This document shows positions 34,543-43,662 of a stretch of DNA of 64,000 nt, piece by piece. The notes under the pieces are model-generated. The model saw only the letters and a list, made by a program, of their open reading frames with translations. It ran no database searches and was not told the origin of the DNA. The stretch covers positions 1-64,000 of the forward strand of contig BPJU01000023.1 of NCBI GenBank assembly GCA_026004775.1. Reading direction: 5' to 3'. Position 1 is the stretch's first letter, and the number at the start of each line of letters is the position of its first letter. The position numbers were made by a program, and so were the translations under genes. The stretch comes from Pirellulaceae bacterium (GTDB lineage Bacteria; Planctomycetota; Planctomycetia; Pirellulales; Pirellulaceae).

Positions 34543-34779
34543 CGAAAATCTTTCCGAAAGAGCTTGCGAGCATCTGCTGTCTGAGGTGCCGCAAGAAGTG
34601 ATGGTGGAGCCTCGTAACGAAAATCTCTCGGAACGATCTCCATTGCGTGCCACGTGTTGTCGCTTAGAACCTATCCAAAAACCGATTCGCACACTGTGTA
34701 TAACAGGACCAACGGCGGTTTTCGGATAGGCAGTTAGTTGGTCGGCGGATCTTCTCGTAACGACAATCTTTCGGAAAAG
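34525..34779. repeat. Three copies of a CTCGTAACGAAAATCT-type repeat
   Basis: GGTGGAGCCTCGTAACGAAA and the following ATCTYTCSGAA occur at 34529-34558 and 34603-34632. A shorter, diverged copy (TCTCGTAACGACAATCTTTC) is at 34753-34772. The first copy contains the stop codon of the nucleotidyltransferase-HD gene. In one frame each reads EPRNENLSER. No gene between 34543 and 34817. Confidence 0.7.
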
Positions 34780-34817
34780 CCGGCCATGCCGCCCCCTCTC
34801 ACATTCGACCTCATGGT

Positions 34818-35519
34818 TCACGGCACGAGCAGCCAGCGGCCGTCGTGGAGGCGTTCTTGCGGATGGTAATGGGCTTTGTAGCAAAGATGCACCGCATCTT
34901 CGGCATAAAGCCCTAAGTACAGATAGTCGATCTGCCGGCGGCATGCCAAATCCAATTGTGCCAGGATGGCAAACACGCCAGGACTCCAAGCACTCTCGTC
35001 CGGGTCAAAATAACAATAGACCGCCGACCAGCTTCGCGCACCGACGTCCGTAATGGCAACCGCTACCAGTCGCTCGCCCTTGTAGAAGTCGACCTCCATT
35101 GTCGGGCAAGTCGTATCGACCAGGAACGCGTGGTACTCGGTAGTGGTGAACGGTTCGCGGCCGAGATTGCGTTCCAAGCGATGGCGGTTGAAAAGTTCAA
35201 GCCGCACCTCATCCAGTTGCGGTACACCGATCTCGATGCGAATTTGATGCGCCATGCGGCGCCAAATGCGTCGCTGGGTGGACGACGGACGAAATCGCTG
35301 CGGACTGACTCTCACGGCCTGACAAGCCCGGCACGCTGGGCATTGGGGGCGATAGTAGAATCGGCCGCTGCGGCGGTAGCCTTCGGCCAGCAGCCGGTCC
35401 AACTGTTCGGGCCCTACCCGGGGGCCGAACCATTCGATAGGCATCCGAGCGGTCCGACCGGGTACATACGGACACGGCTCGCAGCCATCATAAATGACCA
35501 GCCGAGACTGTTGACGCAT
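34818..35519 (-). CDS. bpt: Bacterial leucyl/arginyl-tRNA-protein transferase (Bpt/Ate type)
   Basis: A 233-residue enzyme that attaches an amino acid from aminoacyl-tRNA to protein N-termini, feeding the N-end-rule (ClpS/ClpAP) pathway. The N-terminal cysteine cluster DGCEPCPYVPGRTARMP and QCPACRACQAVRV, and the C-terminal YLYLGLYAEDAVHLCYKAHYHPQE-type segment (YKxxYxP) are the family marks. It is slightly shorter than the usual 240-250 residues. Its ATG lies 32 bases inside the end of carA in another frame, so the two are probably co-transcribed, carA first. Confidence 0.88.
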   Translation of the reverse strand: MRQQSRLVIYDGCEPCPYVPGRTARMPIEWFGPRVGPEQLDRLLAEGYRRSGRFYYRPQCPACRACQAVRVSPQRFRPSSTQRRIWRRMAHQIRIEIGVPQLDEVRLELFNRHRLERNLGREPFTTTEYHAFLVDTTCPTMEVDFYKGERLVAVAITDVGARSWSAVYCYFDPDESAWSPGVFAILAQLDLACRRQIDYLYLGLYAEDAVHLCYKAHYHPQERLHDGRWLLVP

Positions 35520-36678
35520 AGGGCTGCCTGGGGCGCCCGGCCCGATAGTCGTCCAGAAGCTGGCGGAACTCGCGGAACAAATACCAACTGTCGTGCGGTC
35601 CGGCAGCGGCTTCCGGATGGTATTGCACGCAGAATGCCGGAAACTCGCGGTGCCTCAGCCCTGCTATTGTACCATCATTGAGGTTGATATGCGTCACCTC
35701 CAATGACTCCGGCAGGGTTTCCGCCTCCACCGCAAAACCGTGATTCTGGGTGGTGATCTCGACTTTGCCCGTCAGCACGTTCAACACCGGTTGATTGGCC
35801 CCGCGATGACCGAACTTCAATTTAAAAGTCTTGCCGCCGCAAGCCAGTGCCATCAGCTGATGCCCCAGGCAGATGCCGAACATCGGCCGGCGACCGATCA
35901 ATTGCCGGATCGTTTCGATGGCATATGTCAGCGGTTCAGGATCCCCCGGACCATTGGACAAAAAGACGCCATCCGGTTCTTGAGCCAACACCTGGTCGGC
36001 AGTAGCCGTGCCGGGAAGCACCGTCACACGGCAGCCGGCCGAGCGCAAGTGTCGCGCAATGTTCCATTTCATGCCGAAGTCAAGTGCTACTACGTGCGGT
36101 CCTGGTTGATCCGAATTGCCGTAATCGGGTAACCGCAAGCCCGACAGCGGACCCAGCGGCTCGGTCCATTCACGATAGCGCTCCGGTAACACTTCCCGAA
36201 CCAGGTCGCGTCCCACCAAGCCAGGGCTGTTGCGGGCCTTTTCCACTAGTCGAGAATCGTCCAGATCCACCGTGGACAGCACGCCTTTCATCGCCCCGTA
36301 AATCCGGATCCGCCGCACAAGAGCACGTGTGTCGATTCCTGACAAAGCCACGATCCCGTGCTGCGCCAGGTATTCACGCAGTTTTCCCTGAGCCCGGTAA
36401 TTGCTCGCCGTGCGACTCTCTTCGCGCACCACGAAGCCGGCAAGATGCGGCCGGAAACTCTCCTGGTCTTCGTCGTTGACTCCGTAATTCCCGATATGAG
36501 GATAGGTCATCGTCACGATCTGACCGCGATAACTTGGATCGGTCAGTATCTCTTGGTAGCCGGTGATCGATGTGTTGAACACCACCTCCCCATCGACTTC
36601 ACCTTCAGCACCGATGGAAATACCGGTATAAACCGTCCCGTCTTCCAGCGCCAGTTTTGCAACAGGTGTCGCTGACAT
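35488..36678 (-). CDS. carA: Carbamoyl-phosphate synthase small (glutaminase) subunit
   Basis: A 396-residue protein that releases ammonia from glutamine for carbamoyl phosphate, used in arginine and pyrimidine synthesis. The N-terminal CarA domain starts KLALEDGTVYTGISIGAEG and contains NTSITGYQEILTDPSY. The class-I glutaminase domain has the nucleophile in FGICLGHQLMALACGG and the His-Glu pair in CVQYHPEAAAGPHDS. Length is normal. The ATG at 36678 (MSATPVAKLALEDG) fits the family; one at 36696 is also in frame. carB is not in the window. bpt overlaps the 3' end. Confidence 0.95.
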   Translation of the reverse strand: MSATPVAKLALEDGTVYTGISIGAEGEVDGEVVFNTSITGYQEILTDPSYRGQIVTMTYPHIGNYGVNDEDQESFRPHLAGFVVREESRTASNYRAQGKLREYLAQHGIVALSGIDTRALVRRIRIYGAMKGVLSTVDLDDSRLVEKARNSPGLVGRDLVREVLPERYREWTEPLGPLSGLRLPDYGNSDQPGPHVVALDFGMKWNIARHLRSAGCRVTVLPGTATADQVLAQEPDGVFLSNGPGDPEPLTYAIETIRQLIGRRPMFGICLGHQLMALACGGKTFKLKFGHRGANQPVLNVLTGKVEITTQNHGFAVEAETLPESLEVTHINLNDGTIAGLRHREFPAFCVQYHPEAAAGPHDSWYLFREFRQLLDDYRAGRPRQPYASTVSAGHL

Positions 36679-36825
36679 GGTTATTCGTTTTCCCATAGCG
36701 ATTCGGACAACGCGACTCCGTATCGGATGGCCCGCTAAAGTCCCTACTGCCCAGGCTCCGATGACCAGAATACGGCTGCGGGTCTCCGGCCAGAAGGTGT
36801 TGCATCCTCTGCCGGGCAGCCTACC

Positions 36826-36867
36826 GGAGGGCTTCTGGAGCGGCGATCAGAAGCCCTCCTTTTTTTG
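36826..36867 (+). terminator. Strong intrinsic terminator on the plus strand, no gene upstream
   Basis: GGAGGGCTTCTG (36826-36837) pairs perfectly with CAGAAGCCCTCC (36848-36859), followed by seven T. It would stop transcription running rightward, but the only gene on its left (carA) runs the other way. It may end a short RNA transcribed between about 36680 and 36825, or stop antisense transcripts entering from carA. Confidence 0.85.
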
Positions 36868-37177
36868 AGATTTTTGGATGCAGACGTGCCCTGGCGACGA
36901 AACTTCCTGCGGGCCCATTTGGTGTATCGTAGACTGAAACCCGTCGGCTCACAAGCGGGCGGTCCCCTGTGAGCCCGGCCGCCGCACCCCCGCTCATAGT
37001 AATTCACTACAGCCGCCGTTCTTCGTTTGGGACCTCCGCATTGAGCTCGCGGAGGCGGATCGCCGCAGCCTGCGGATTTGGCGCTTGCCCGCCTGATGGT
37101 TATGACCTAGGTTTTAGGTGCGGCAGAAGTTTGAACCTTGTCTAGTGACAGCCGCACGGGAATCGCGCCAGGGTCGA
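36868..37177. other. Intergenic region with one stem-loop
   Basis: GGCTCACA (36946-36953) pairs with TGTGAGCC (36968-36975). No gene is recognised. TTGAAC at about 37131 might be a -35 box for the operon that follows, but I see no convincing -10. Minus-strand ORFs here look spurious. Confidence 0.4.
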
Positions 37178-37480
37178 ATGGCACGAAGGACATCAGCTTT
37201 TTTCGAGTCACGTATGGCTACTCTGCACAGCTTATTGGCCGACGTCCAAGCTCTCCGGCACGATTGTTCTTTGGCAATCGAAGAATTCCGTCGGTTCATG
37301 GCTGGAGTACAGACGCAGTTGAACGCGGCGGCCGGCAAAAGCAGCGCTCGAGCCGCAACTGGCTCTCACAGGACAGAGCCGGACGACGATGCTGCGCACG
37401 GCGTCGCCGATCGTAAACCGAGTGACGCGGTACTCTATGCTGGATCCATTCTTGAGAAGACAGATTTACACGACCCATGA
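37178..37480 (+). CDS. Small helical protein, first gene of an FGE/GTPase operon
   Basis: About 100 residues. The first two thirds are helical and coiled-coil-like (MATLHSLLADVQALRHDCSL, EEFRRFMAGVQTQLNAAAG); the rest is polar and low in complexity. No family recognised, no signal peptide. The stop overlaps the next start (ATGA at 37477-37480), which is the main support for it being real. The start is uncertain: ATG codons in the same frame at 37178 and 37214, and the frame is open from 37118. It may be a structural or regulatory partner of the two genes behind it. Confidence 0.55.
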   Translation: MARRTSAFFESRMATLHSLLADVQALRHDCSLAIEEFRRFMAGVQTQLNAAAGKSSARAATGSHRTEPDDDAAHGVADRKPSDAVLYAGSILEKTDLHDP

Positions 37481-38559
37481 TCCGTTGGTTATCGGAATAC
37501 TGGCAGGAGGTAGTGGCGAGGTTTCAGGTACCCGCCGGTGGACCTGTGACCGGCGAAGCGGCTTCTGACCCAGTAGCGCCGGTGGAGGCTGGGGAAACGT
37601 GCGCTTTTCCCCTGGCACAGGTGCGGCCTGCCTGGTTGCTTGCCCCCTTGCGCGTCGACCAGTTTTCTAGTGAAGAGCGCGAGGCGGCATGGCGGGTGAT
37701 CCGCCGCACGATGGCCTACATTGACGTGGGCAAGGTTGTCGTTCGGGGACGCGATTGGCAGGCGGACCCAGATAGTTCCTCCCAGCAAGCCGTCTGTACG
37801 GAGGTGCACGTCGAACCGTTTTGGATAGACCGCTACCTGGTCAGTAACCGCCAGTTCGCCGAATTTGTACGGGATGGAGGGTATCGCCAGCCGGAGTTTT
37901 GGCCGCAACAGGTTCGCGACATGGTTTATGAGTTTATCGACCAGAGCGGTAGGCCCGGTCCGCGGTTTTGGGAGGACGGGACGTTTCCTGCTGAACTGGC
38001 GGACCACCCGGTCGTCGGTGTGTCGTGGTTCGAAGCGTGTGCCTACGCTGCCTGGGCAGGCAAGCGCCTGCCAACGGACGTCGAATGGCTGGCGGCGTCC
38101 CGAGGGCCTGCCTCTCCCGGAGCTCCAGCCAGTGGCTCTCGGCCAACGGCAACCGCCGAAGCATGGCAACAACTGGCCGACGCTTCAGCCTATCCCTGGG
38201 GAGACCTGTTCGATCCGCAACGCGCCAACTTGTGGGAAACCGGTATCGGCACGACCGTTCCGGTCGATTGGTTCCCCGGCGGGGATTCACCGGCCGGTGT
38301 CCGGCAACTGGTGGGCAATGTGTGGGAATGGACGGCCACTGCGTTCGCTCAATACGACCATGGGGCCGACTTCGAATGGACGCCGCTTTGGGTCAGCCTC
38401 CGCGGCGGTGCCTATGATACCTATTTCCCCATGCAAGCCAGCCGGTGGTTTCAAAGTGCCGATTGGCCGCTGGCTCGCCGCCGTAACGTCGGCTTCCGTT
38501 GCGTGTGGACTTTGCCTGACGGTGGCTCGCTGGACAGCACAATCGGGAGCCCCACATGA
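37477..38559 (+). CDS. FGE-sulfatase-fold (SUMF1-like) protein without catalytic cysteines
   Basis: A 360-residue protein. From about residue 105 it has the formylglycine-generating-enzyme fold: VEPFWIDRYLVSNRQFAEFV, HPVVGVSWFEACAYAAWAGK, RLPTDVEWLAASRG, YPWGDLF, LVGNVWEWTA and SLRGGAYDTYFPMQASRWFQ, ending NVGFRCVW. In catalytic FGE two cysteines follow the RGG motif; here there are none, so it is more likely a binding module. Residues 1-100 are unrecognised. No signal peptide. It is coupled by ATGA overlaps to the genes on both sides, and its fold matches the C-terminal half of the Hsp70-FGE fusion at 16009-18588. Confidence 0.82.
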   Translation: MIRWLSEYWQEVVARFQVPAGGPVTGEAASDPVAPVEAGETCAFPLAQVRPAWLLAPLRVDQFSSEEREAAWRVIRRTMAYIDVGKVVVRGRDWQADPDSSSQQAVCTEVHVEPFWIDRYLVSNRQFAEFVRDGGYRQPEFWPQQVRDMVYEFIDQSGRPGPRFWEDGTFPAELADHPVVGVSWFEACAYAAWAGKRLPTDVEWLAASRGPASPGAPASGSRPTATAEAWQQLADASAYPWGDLFDPQRANLWETGIGTTVPVDWFPGGDSPAGVRQLVGNVWEWTATAFAQYDHGADFEWTPLWVSLRGGAYDTYFPMQASRWFQSADWPLARRRNVGFRCVWTLPDGGSLDSTIGSPT

Positions 38560-39464
38560 ACAACAGCCTGACCGCCCCTGCAGCACTGCCTCTTACTTCC
38601 TACCGGCTGGTTCAATCGGCGTCGCCGATTGAATGCGGGTTGTGCGGCGAGCCCAATGGCAAGAACGCGGAACGCTGCCGGCATTGTGGTGCTCCGCTGG
38701 TACTGAGCCAGCAGTTGGCCAATCCGAAAAACGCGCCGCGTATCTTGGCCGTGATCGGGCCGCCGGAAAGCGGTAAGACATGCTGGATCGGACTGTGGTC
38801 CGATATCATGGCTCGGCGTTCCGGGCACGACGTGTACAATACCTACGGCGCCTTTTCGGTTGCCATCCAGCACCACGTGGTCGGTTGTCTTTCGCGAGGC
38901 TGGTTTCCGCCGGCCACCGAGGAGGATCCCACCACATGGTTTTGGCTGCACGGTAGTACCCATCACCGGAAGCGTCGCCTGCAATTCGTGGTACCCGATA
39001 TTGCGGGTCGAGCAGTAACAGCCGCTGTGGAGGCTTCCGGATCACAGCCGCTTGTCGCAGGACTGTTGCAACTGTGCTCCGCCATCCTGCTTACGCTGGA
39101 TGGAGAAAGGCTGGCCGCTGGGGATCGAGCGCCCGACTTTTGGGCACTGAAAGCTTTGCATTACCTGGCGGACCTCTCCGGGCCACAACCGCCGGCCGTC
39201 GCGAAGCCGCTGGCCCTGGTGCTGACGAAAGTCGACCGATGTGAACCGGCTCGAGACTTCCCCGACCTTTGGCTTCCCCGCCTGGCTCCTGCCACCTTCG
39301 AATACTGCCGGCGGAGGTGGAAAGAGTGGGGGATGTTTTGCATTTCGGTGGCAGCCGGAGCCGGTTTCCAAAGGTTCGGAGCACACGTGCGATCGTTTCC
39401 CACGCGCGTCGAGCCTTTCGGTTTGGAACAGCCATTTCGATGGGTGCTGGACCGATTGCGGTGA
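38556..39464 (+). CDS. Zinc-ribbon P-loop GTPase
   Basis: A 302-residue protein. An N-terminal zinc ribbon (C27xxC30 and C41xxC44 in CGLCGEPNGKNAERCRHCG) precedes a TRAFAC-type GTPase domain: Walker A GPPESGKT (68-75), DIAG (148-151) and TKVD (224-227). The motif set resembles the GTPase part of the Hsp70-GTPase fusion (GTEGSGKT, DISG, TQCD). No membrane segment. The start overlaps the FGE gene stop (ATGA), so the stoichiometry is probably linked. The function is unknown; a regulatory switch acting with the FGE-fold protein is a reasonable guess. Confidence 0.78.
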   Translation: MNNSLTAPAALPLTSYRLVQSASPIECGLCGEPNGKNAERCRHCGAPLVLSQQLANPKNAPRILAVIGPPESGKTCWIGLWSDIMARRSGHDVYNTYGAFSVAIQHHVVGCLSRGWFPPATEEDPTTWFWLHGSTHHRKRRLQFVVPDIAGRAVTAAVEASGSQPLVAGLLQLCSAILLTLDGERLAAGDRAPDFWALKALHYLADLSGPQPPAVAKPLALVLTKVDRCEPARDFPDLWLPRLAPATFEYCRRRWKEWGMFCISVAAGAGFQRFGAHVRSFPTRVEPFGLEQPFRWVLDRLR

Positions 39465-39812
39465 TGGGATGGCTGCTTGATGGCTCGGATCCCCGGGGCT
39501 AGCCGATAGTTGTTTCTTAACCTGCTTCGGTCGGTCGATCCTTCTCGGCATGATCGCTCTGATGCGATTGATTTTTTCTACCGGCGGTGGACCGATATGC
39601 CCGCCGTCCGCCTCTATCAGAAGAAAAGCGGCCGATATAGGATGAATAAGTGCGCGGCCGAGCGCTTGTCCGACGACCACCGCGGGAACGATTTTGGGAC
39701 GAGGCATGAGCTGGTTTCCGGATAGGCTGTGGGTTGCGCTTCTAAGGAAAGGCCCGAGAGTGACGGCAGTACGGCCTCTGCGTGTCGGGCTGAGGTGAAG
39801 GTAGATACGGTT
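39465..39812. other. Intergenic region
   Basis: The aminotransferase frame is open from 39729, but the N-terminal part does not resemble the family. I see no promoter, repeat or other gene that I would defend. Confidence 0.4.
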
Positions 39813-41120
39813 ATGAAAGCGCGGGACGACAACGGACAACCGTCCGAGCCGGGAGTTGGTCAGGGCGGGAGCCGGCCGGAGAACGTGTTTCGCGTCGAGC
39901 CGGCCTCGCGGATCGTACGGTTGCCGCCCTACATGTTTGGACGCATCAACACATTATTATATGAGAAACGCCGGGCGGGCCACGACGTCATCGACCTGGG
40001 AATGGGCAATCCGAGCGACCCGCCGCCGGATTTTGTCATCGAGAAGCTGGCCGAGGCGGCCCGCGACCCGGATAACCACGGATACAGCAAGTCCAACGGG
40101 ATTTTGAACCTCCGTCGCGAAGTGGCCAGCAAGTATCTGAAGCGATATGGGGTGCGGCTGGATCCGGTCAGCGAGGTGATGGTCTGCCTGGGTTCCAAAG
40201 AGGGCTTTAGCCACATGTGCCTGGCGCTGATGGGGCCCGGTGACACGGCGATCGTGCCTGCTCCGTACTTTCCCGTGCACATGTACGCCATCGCGCTGGC
40301 TTCGGGAAACGTGATCGCCCTGGACGTCGCCGATCCAGACCGCTTTCTGGCCAACGTTTCCTACACGTGTGATCACCTTTATCCGCGGCCCAAATTGCTG
40401 ATCATCAATTATCCGCATAACCCAACAGGGGCCACGGTGGAACCGGAGTTCTTCACCGAGGTGGTGAAGTTGGCCCGCCGCTATGGGCTGATGGTCATCA
40501 GCGATTTTGCCTACGCCGACGTGGCGTTTGACGGATACCGGCCGCCCAGTTTTCTGGCGGCGCCCGGTGCGATCGAGGTGGGAGTCGAGTTCACCACCAT
40601 GAGCAAAGGCTACAACATGGCCGGCTGGCGCGTCGGATTCTGTTGTGGCAATGCCGAAATGATCCGCGCTTTGGGAGTCATCAAAGGCTATTACGACTAT
40701 GGGATGTTCCAGGCCATCCAGATAGCCGCCATCGTGGCATTGCGCCACGGCGAGGCACATGTCGAGCAGCAGGCCCGGATCTATCAACATCGGCGTGACG
40801 TGCTGGTCGAAGCGCTGCGCCGCATCGGCTGGCAAGTCGAAAAACCTCGCGCCGGCATGTTCGTGTGGGCACCTATCCCCGAGCCGTGGCGCAGCCGGAT
40901 GTCGACGATGGACTTCGCCATGATGTTGCTGGAAAAAGCCGATGTGGCGGTCAGTCCCGGCAGCGGTTTTGGAAGCGCCGGCGAAGGGTTCTTGCGGTTG
41001 GCACTGGTGGAAAACGAAAACCGCTTGCGGCAAGCGGTGCGCCAGATCGCGCGATGCCTGGATCAAAGAGCCAATCCGCCGCCTGCGGCGCCCAGCGCGG
41101 CACATTCCGTCCGACAATGA
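39813..41120 (+). CDS. PLP-dependent aminotransferase, AlaC/LL-DAP-aminotransferase-like
   Basis: A 435-residue class I/II aminotransferase. [20 protein letters not shown] and [20 protein letters not shown] are typical of the AlaC group, as is [15 protein letters not shown]. Substrate and cofactor residues: [17 protein letters not shown] (Asn to PLP O3'), [12 protein letters not shown] (Asp to the pyridine N, Tyr), [15 protein letters not shown] (Schiff-base Lys) and [12 protein letters not shown] (Arg for the carboxylate). It would make alanine from pyruvate and glutamate or act in diaminopimelate synthesis; the two cannot be told apart by eye. The ATG at 39813 is preferred (GAAGG upstream); the frame opens at 39729. 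Confidence 0.9.
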   Translation: MKARDDNGQPSEPGVGQGGSRPENVFRVEPASRIVRLPPYMFGRINTLLYEKRRAGHDVIDLGMGNPSDPPPDFVIEKLAEAARDPDNHGYSKSNGILNLRREVASKYLKRYGVRLDPVSEVMVCLGSKEGFSHMCLALMGPGDTAIVPAPYFPVHMYAIALASGNVIALDVADPDRFLANVSYTCDHLYPRPKLLIINYPHNPTGATVEPEFFTEVVKLARRYGLMVISDFAYADVAFDGYRPPSFLAAPGAIEVGVEFTTMSKGYNMAGWRVGFCCGNAEMIRALGVIKGYYDYGMFQAIQIAAIVALRHGEAHVEQQARIYQHRRDVLVEALRRIGWQVEKPRAGMFVWAPIPEPWRSRMSTMDFAMMLLEKADVAVSPGSGFGSAGEGFLRLALVENENRLRQAVRQIARCLDQRANPPPAAPSAAHSVRQ

Positions 41121-41214
41121 CCGTCCCCGCCGGTACGCTGGGCCAGTACCGAACCGCAAGACGGACGCCCTGCGGTGCGTGACGGCAGGGAAAAGACCAA
41201 CGCAAGGAACAATC

Positions 41215-41577
41215 ATGGTTCAGATGAACCCCACCAAGAAACGCGGAGTTACCCGAGCGTTGGGGACAGGTGAGGAACGTTCAGCCGAAGCCCTCACCGT
41301 ACTGTGGATGTTGACGGCCGTCGCTTGTCTGGCCGCTCAGATTGTCGCCGCCGGCACACGAGCACTGTTGGTCTGGTCGGCGGCCGGCCGTCAAATCATC
41401 GGCCCCATGGTGCCGGGCTGGTTCAGTTTCTGCGCGCTGGTGACGGCCACGATCTGCCTGGGATTGACACCTCTGGTCTGGTATGTGCGGCGGCAAAAAC
41501 CTCCCCCCTCCGTACTGCTGGCCGTCCTGGTAATCAGCCTTGTCCCGTGGGCGATGGTCGTTTTCCAGATGTTTTAG
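41215..41577 (+). CDS. Small membrane protein with three membrane segments
   Basis: 120 residues with hydrophobic stretches at about 27-50 (ALTVLWMLTAVACLAAQIVA), 62-85 (GWFSFCALVTATICLGLTPL) and 97-118 (VLLAVLVISLVPWAMVVFQM). AAGGAA stands six bases before the ATG. No family recognised; similar small membrane proteins are common next to unrelated genes in planctomycetes. It follows the aminotransferase by 95 bases and may share its transcript. Confidence 0.7.
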   Translation: MVQMNPTKKRGVTRALGTGEERSAEALTVLWMLTAVACLAAQIVAAGTRALLVWSAAGRQIIGPMVPGWFSFCALVTATICLGLTPLVWYVRRQKPPPSVLLAVLVISLVPWAMVVFQMF

Positions 41578-41714
41578 TTGGACAGCGCCTTAGAAACAGG
41601 TAAAACGGCTCATCTCCAATTCAGGGCCTGTGCCGGATAAGCCTTGCGCAGTGTATCAAAATGGCGCTCTCCCATTAGCGCCTCTGCGACGACCGCCTTT
41701 GCTCCGAGGTTGGG

Positions 41715-42668
41715 TCACTTGTCGGCGAACCGGCGCCGGGCCTGATGCACCAGTTGGGCAAAAAGCTCACGCTGGTGGCGTAACGCCGCCACAGGATCGT
41801 CGAGCTTGGAGGTGGCCTCCGTCATCACCCAGCCCTCGTAATCGACGTCGACCAAAAGTTCGATCAATTTTGCATAGGGGTAGTCTGTCCGGTCCAATTC
41901 ACGCACATGGCAAGTGGCTCCCAGGCGATCGGCCACCAACCGGAAGTTTGCCTCCAGGCCGTCGCCTTCCAGATCCTGGGCGTTCGAGTTCCAGCAGATG
42001 GCAACGTTCGGATGCGTGGCTACGTCCAGAATCTTGCGGATGATCGGCAGCGGCGCGCATTGCCCGTGCACTTCCAACCGGATCTGCTGGCCGAACCCTT
42101 CGGCGAATTCGGCCAATTCATTGAGCGTCTGTCCGATTTGTTGGATCGTCTTTTCCTGAGGCACATTCGGGTGGAACCGGTCCGGTTTGACTTTTACTCC
42201 GGTGCCGCCCACATCGTGGCTGAGCCGCACAAATGCCTTGACCGTCTCGACCGCTTGGCGCAGAGCGTCCGGGTCGGGGTGGTCGAGTCGCTCATTGCTT
42301 CCCAGACCCACCAGCGTCACGTGGGATGCGGCGAATTTCTGAGCCACCAACCGGCGTTGTTGAGGCGACAAGTCGGGTTCCACGCCATGGCGATGGGTGG
42401 TCCGGAGTTCCACACCGCGCACCTCGGCAGCCGCACACCGCTCGAGCAGTTCGTCCAGCGTCCAGTCGGCCGCCCACATGTAGGTTACCAGGCCGTAGGC
42501 CATTCGTTCTCCTTTGGCCGATAACTTTTCCGGCTGGGCGGCTGCCCAGCCAGAGCGTTCCGCCAGGCCAGCATGGCAGCATAGTGCCCCTGCCAAGCCA
42601 GCCGCTGAACGTAGTAATGACCGGCGATTCACCACACAGACCGAACCTGTCGGCGCCTTGGCGGACAT
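41715..42668 (-). CDS. Sugar-phosphate-isomerase-like TIM-barrel protein with Tat-type leader
   Basis: A 317-residue protein. The N-terminus has a twin-arginine-like leader (NRRSLLRSAAGLAGALCCHA), then a xylose-isomerase-like TIM barrel (AP endonuclease family 2 type): MAYGLVTYMWAADWTLDELL, AEVRGVELRTTHRHGVEPDL, VGGTGVKVKPDRF, IRLEVHGQ, NVAICWNSNAQD and a final YEGWVMTEATSKLDDP. Metal-binding Glu, His and Asp of the family can be seen in EVHGQ and CWNSN. The substrate is unknown. The ATG at 42668 has AAGGAGC ten bases upstream; an earlier start at 42695 is less likely. Confidence 0.83.
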   Translation of the reverse strand: MSAKAPTGSVCVVNRRSLLRSAAGLAGALCCHAGLAERSGWAAAQPEKLSAKGERMAYGLVTYMWAADWTLDELLERCAAAEVRGVELRTTHRHGVEPDLSPQQRRLVAQKFAASHVTLVGLGSNERLDHPDPDALRQAVETVKAFVRLSHDVGGTGVKVKPDRFHPNVPQEKTIQQIGQTLNELAEFAEGFGQQIRLEVHGQCAPLPIIRKILDVATHPNVAICWNSNAQDLEGDGLEANFRLVADRLGATCHVRELDRTDYPYAKLIELLVDVDYEGWVMTEATSKLDDPVAALRHQRELFAQLVHQARRRFADK

Positions 42669-42944
42669 AACAGGGAAGCTCCTTACAAAAAACACATGTC
42701 TGGTTCACCACCACGGGACAAATCAGGTCATCGGCGCAAACCGCGTCAACCACAGCAAATCTACCAGATTTGCCTTTTATTTCAGCTCCGGCTCAAAAAA
42801 ATTCGCCTTTGCCACAACAAAAATCAACTTTCTGCTGGTAGCCGATGGCGGGCGTAGTTACAGTCAAGGGTAACATGCGGGCACGGATTTGGCTTGTGGT
42901 GTGGGTGGCGGATCGAGTGATTTTCTGCGGGAGTGTAGCGCGCC

Positions 42945-43559
42945 GTGGCATCGTTCGAATCAATCCTGGGGCCAGGCTATGAGGCTTCCGATGAGGTGGG
43001 AGTGCTGTTGGAAAACGCCCGGCTTCGCGATGCGCTCGAGCCGTTTGCCGATGAGGCGCTCCAGTGGGCCTGCCGCCCGGGTTGGACCACGCGGGAGGAA
43101 AACCGTTATCTGGCTGCCCTCTTGGCGTGGGAACTGGCGCCGGTGTTGCCGATTGCACAATGGTTCGAGCCTGAATTGCAATTGCCTTCTCCCGAACGGT
43201 TAACCGACGAACAGGTCGCCCACCTCCTGGAATCGACGTTGGAGCGTCTTTACGAGCGGGGAGTGGTAGTCGAGTTTACCGACCATTTGTCGGATCGGCA
43301 GTTATACGTACTGTTGCTGCGCGACATTCTGCCTTCCCTTGAGAAGCGGTTGGAGACACGCGAGGGATGGCTCTGCTGGTATTGCGTTGATCCGGAGTGG
43401 GATGAGGAGGTGTGGTTGACGTATTATGCGAGCGAGCAAGAGCGGCGCCGGTGGCAGTTGCAGGAAGGCCGGCAACCGCCGCCTCGGCGGACGCCTCCCT
43501 ACCGGCGCGTTCTGCCGCAACATCGCAGGCCTTCCGGTCCTCACGCCACAGCCTCCTAG
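42945..43559 (+). CDS. Conserved-looking hypothetical protein
   Basis: 204 residues beginning at a GTG (ASFESILGPGYEASDEVGVL). It is mostly helical and acidic (EENRYLAALLAWELAPVLPI, RLTDEQVAHLLESTLERLYE) with a tryptophan-rich part (GWLCWYCVDPEWDEEVWLTY) and a basic, proline-rich tail. No signal peptide, membrane segment or catalytic motif recognised. GGAG lies about ten bases upstream of the GTG. Codon use is like the neighbours, so I take it as real. It is convergent with rpiB. Confidence 0.65.
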   Translation: MASFESILGPGYEASDEVGVLLENARLRDALEPFADEALQWACRPGWTTREENRYLAALLAWELAPVLPIAQWFEPELQLPSPERLTDEQVAHLLESTLERLYERGVVVEFTDHLSDRQLYVLLLRDILPSLEKRLETREGWLCWYCVDPEWDEEVWLTYYASEQERRRWQLQEGRQPPPRRTPPYRRVLPQHRRPSGPHATAS

Positions 43560-43662
43560 CCGGTTGCGGGAAAGACGCCCCCCAAGCCGATCGGGCTCGC
43601 CTGGCTGCTCGCTACCGAGGCACGCTGGTTGTCCGTTGCAGGCCCTTGCCGTTTGCTTTCGA

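Noticed and set aside
40942-41577. Longer version (211 codons) of the small membrane protein
   Set aside because: The extra N-terminal part overlaps the aminotransferase gene out of frame; the ATG at 41215 has a good ribosome-binding site.
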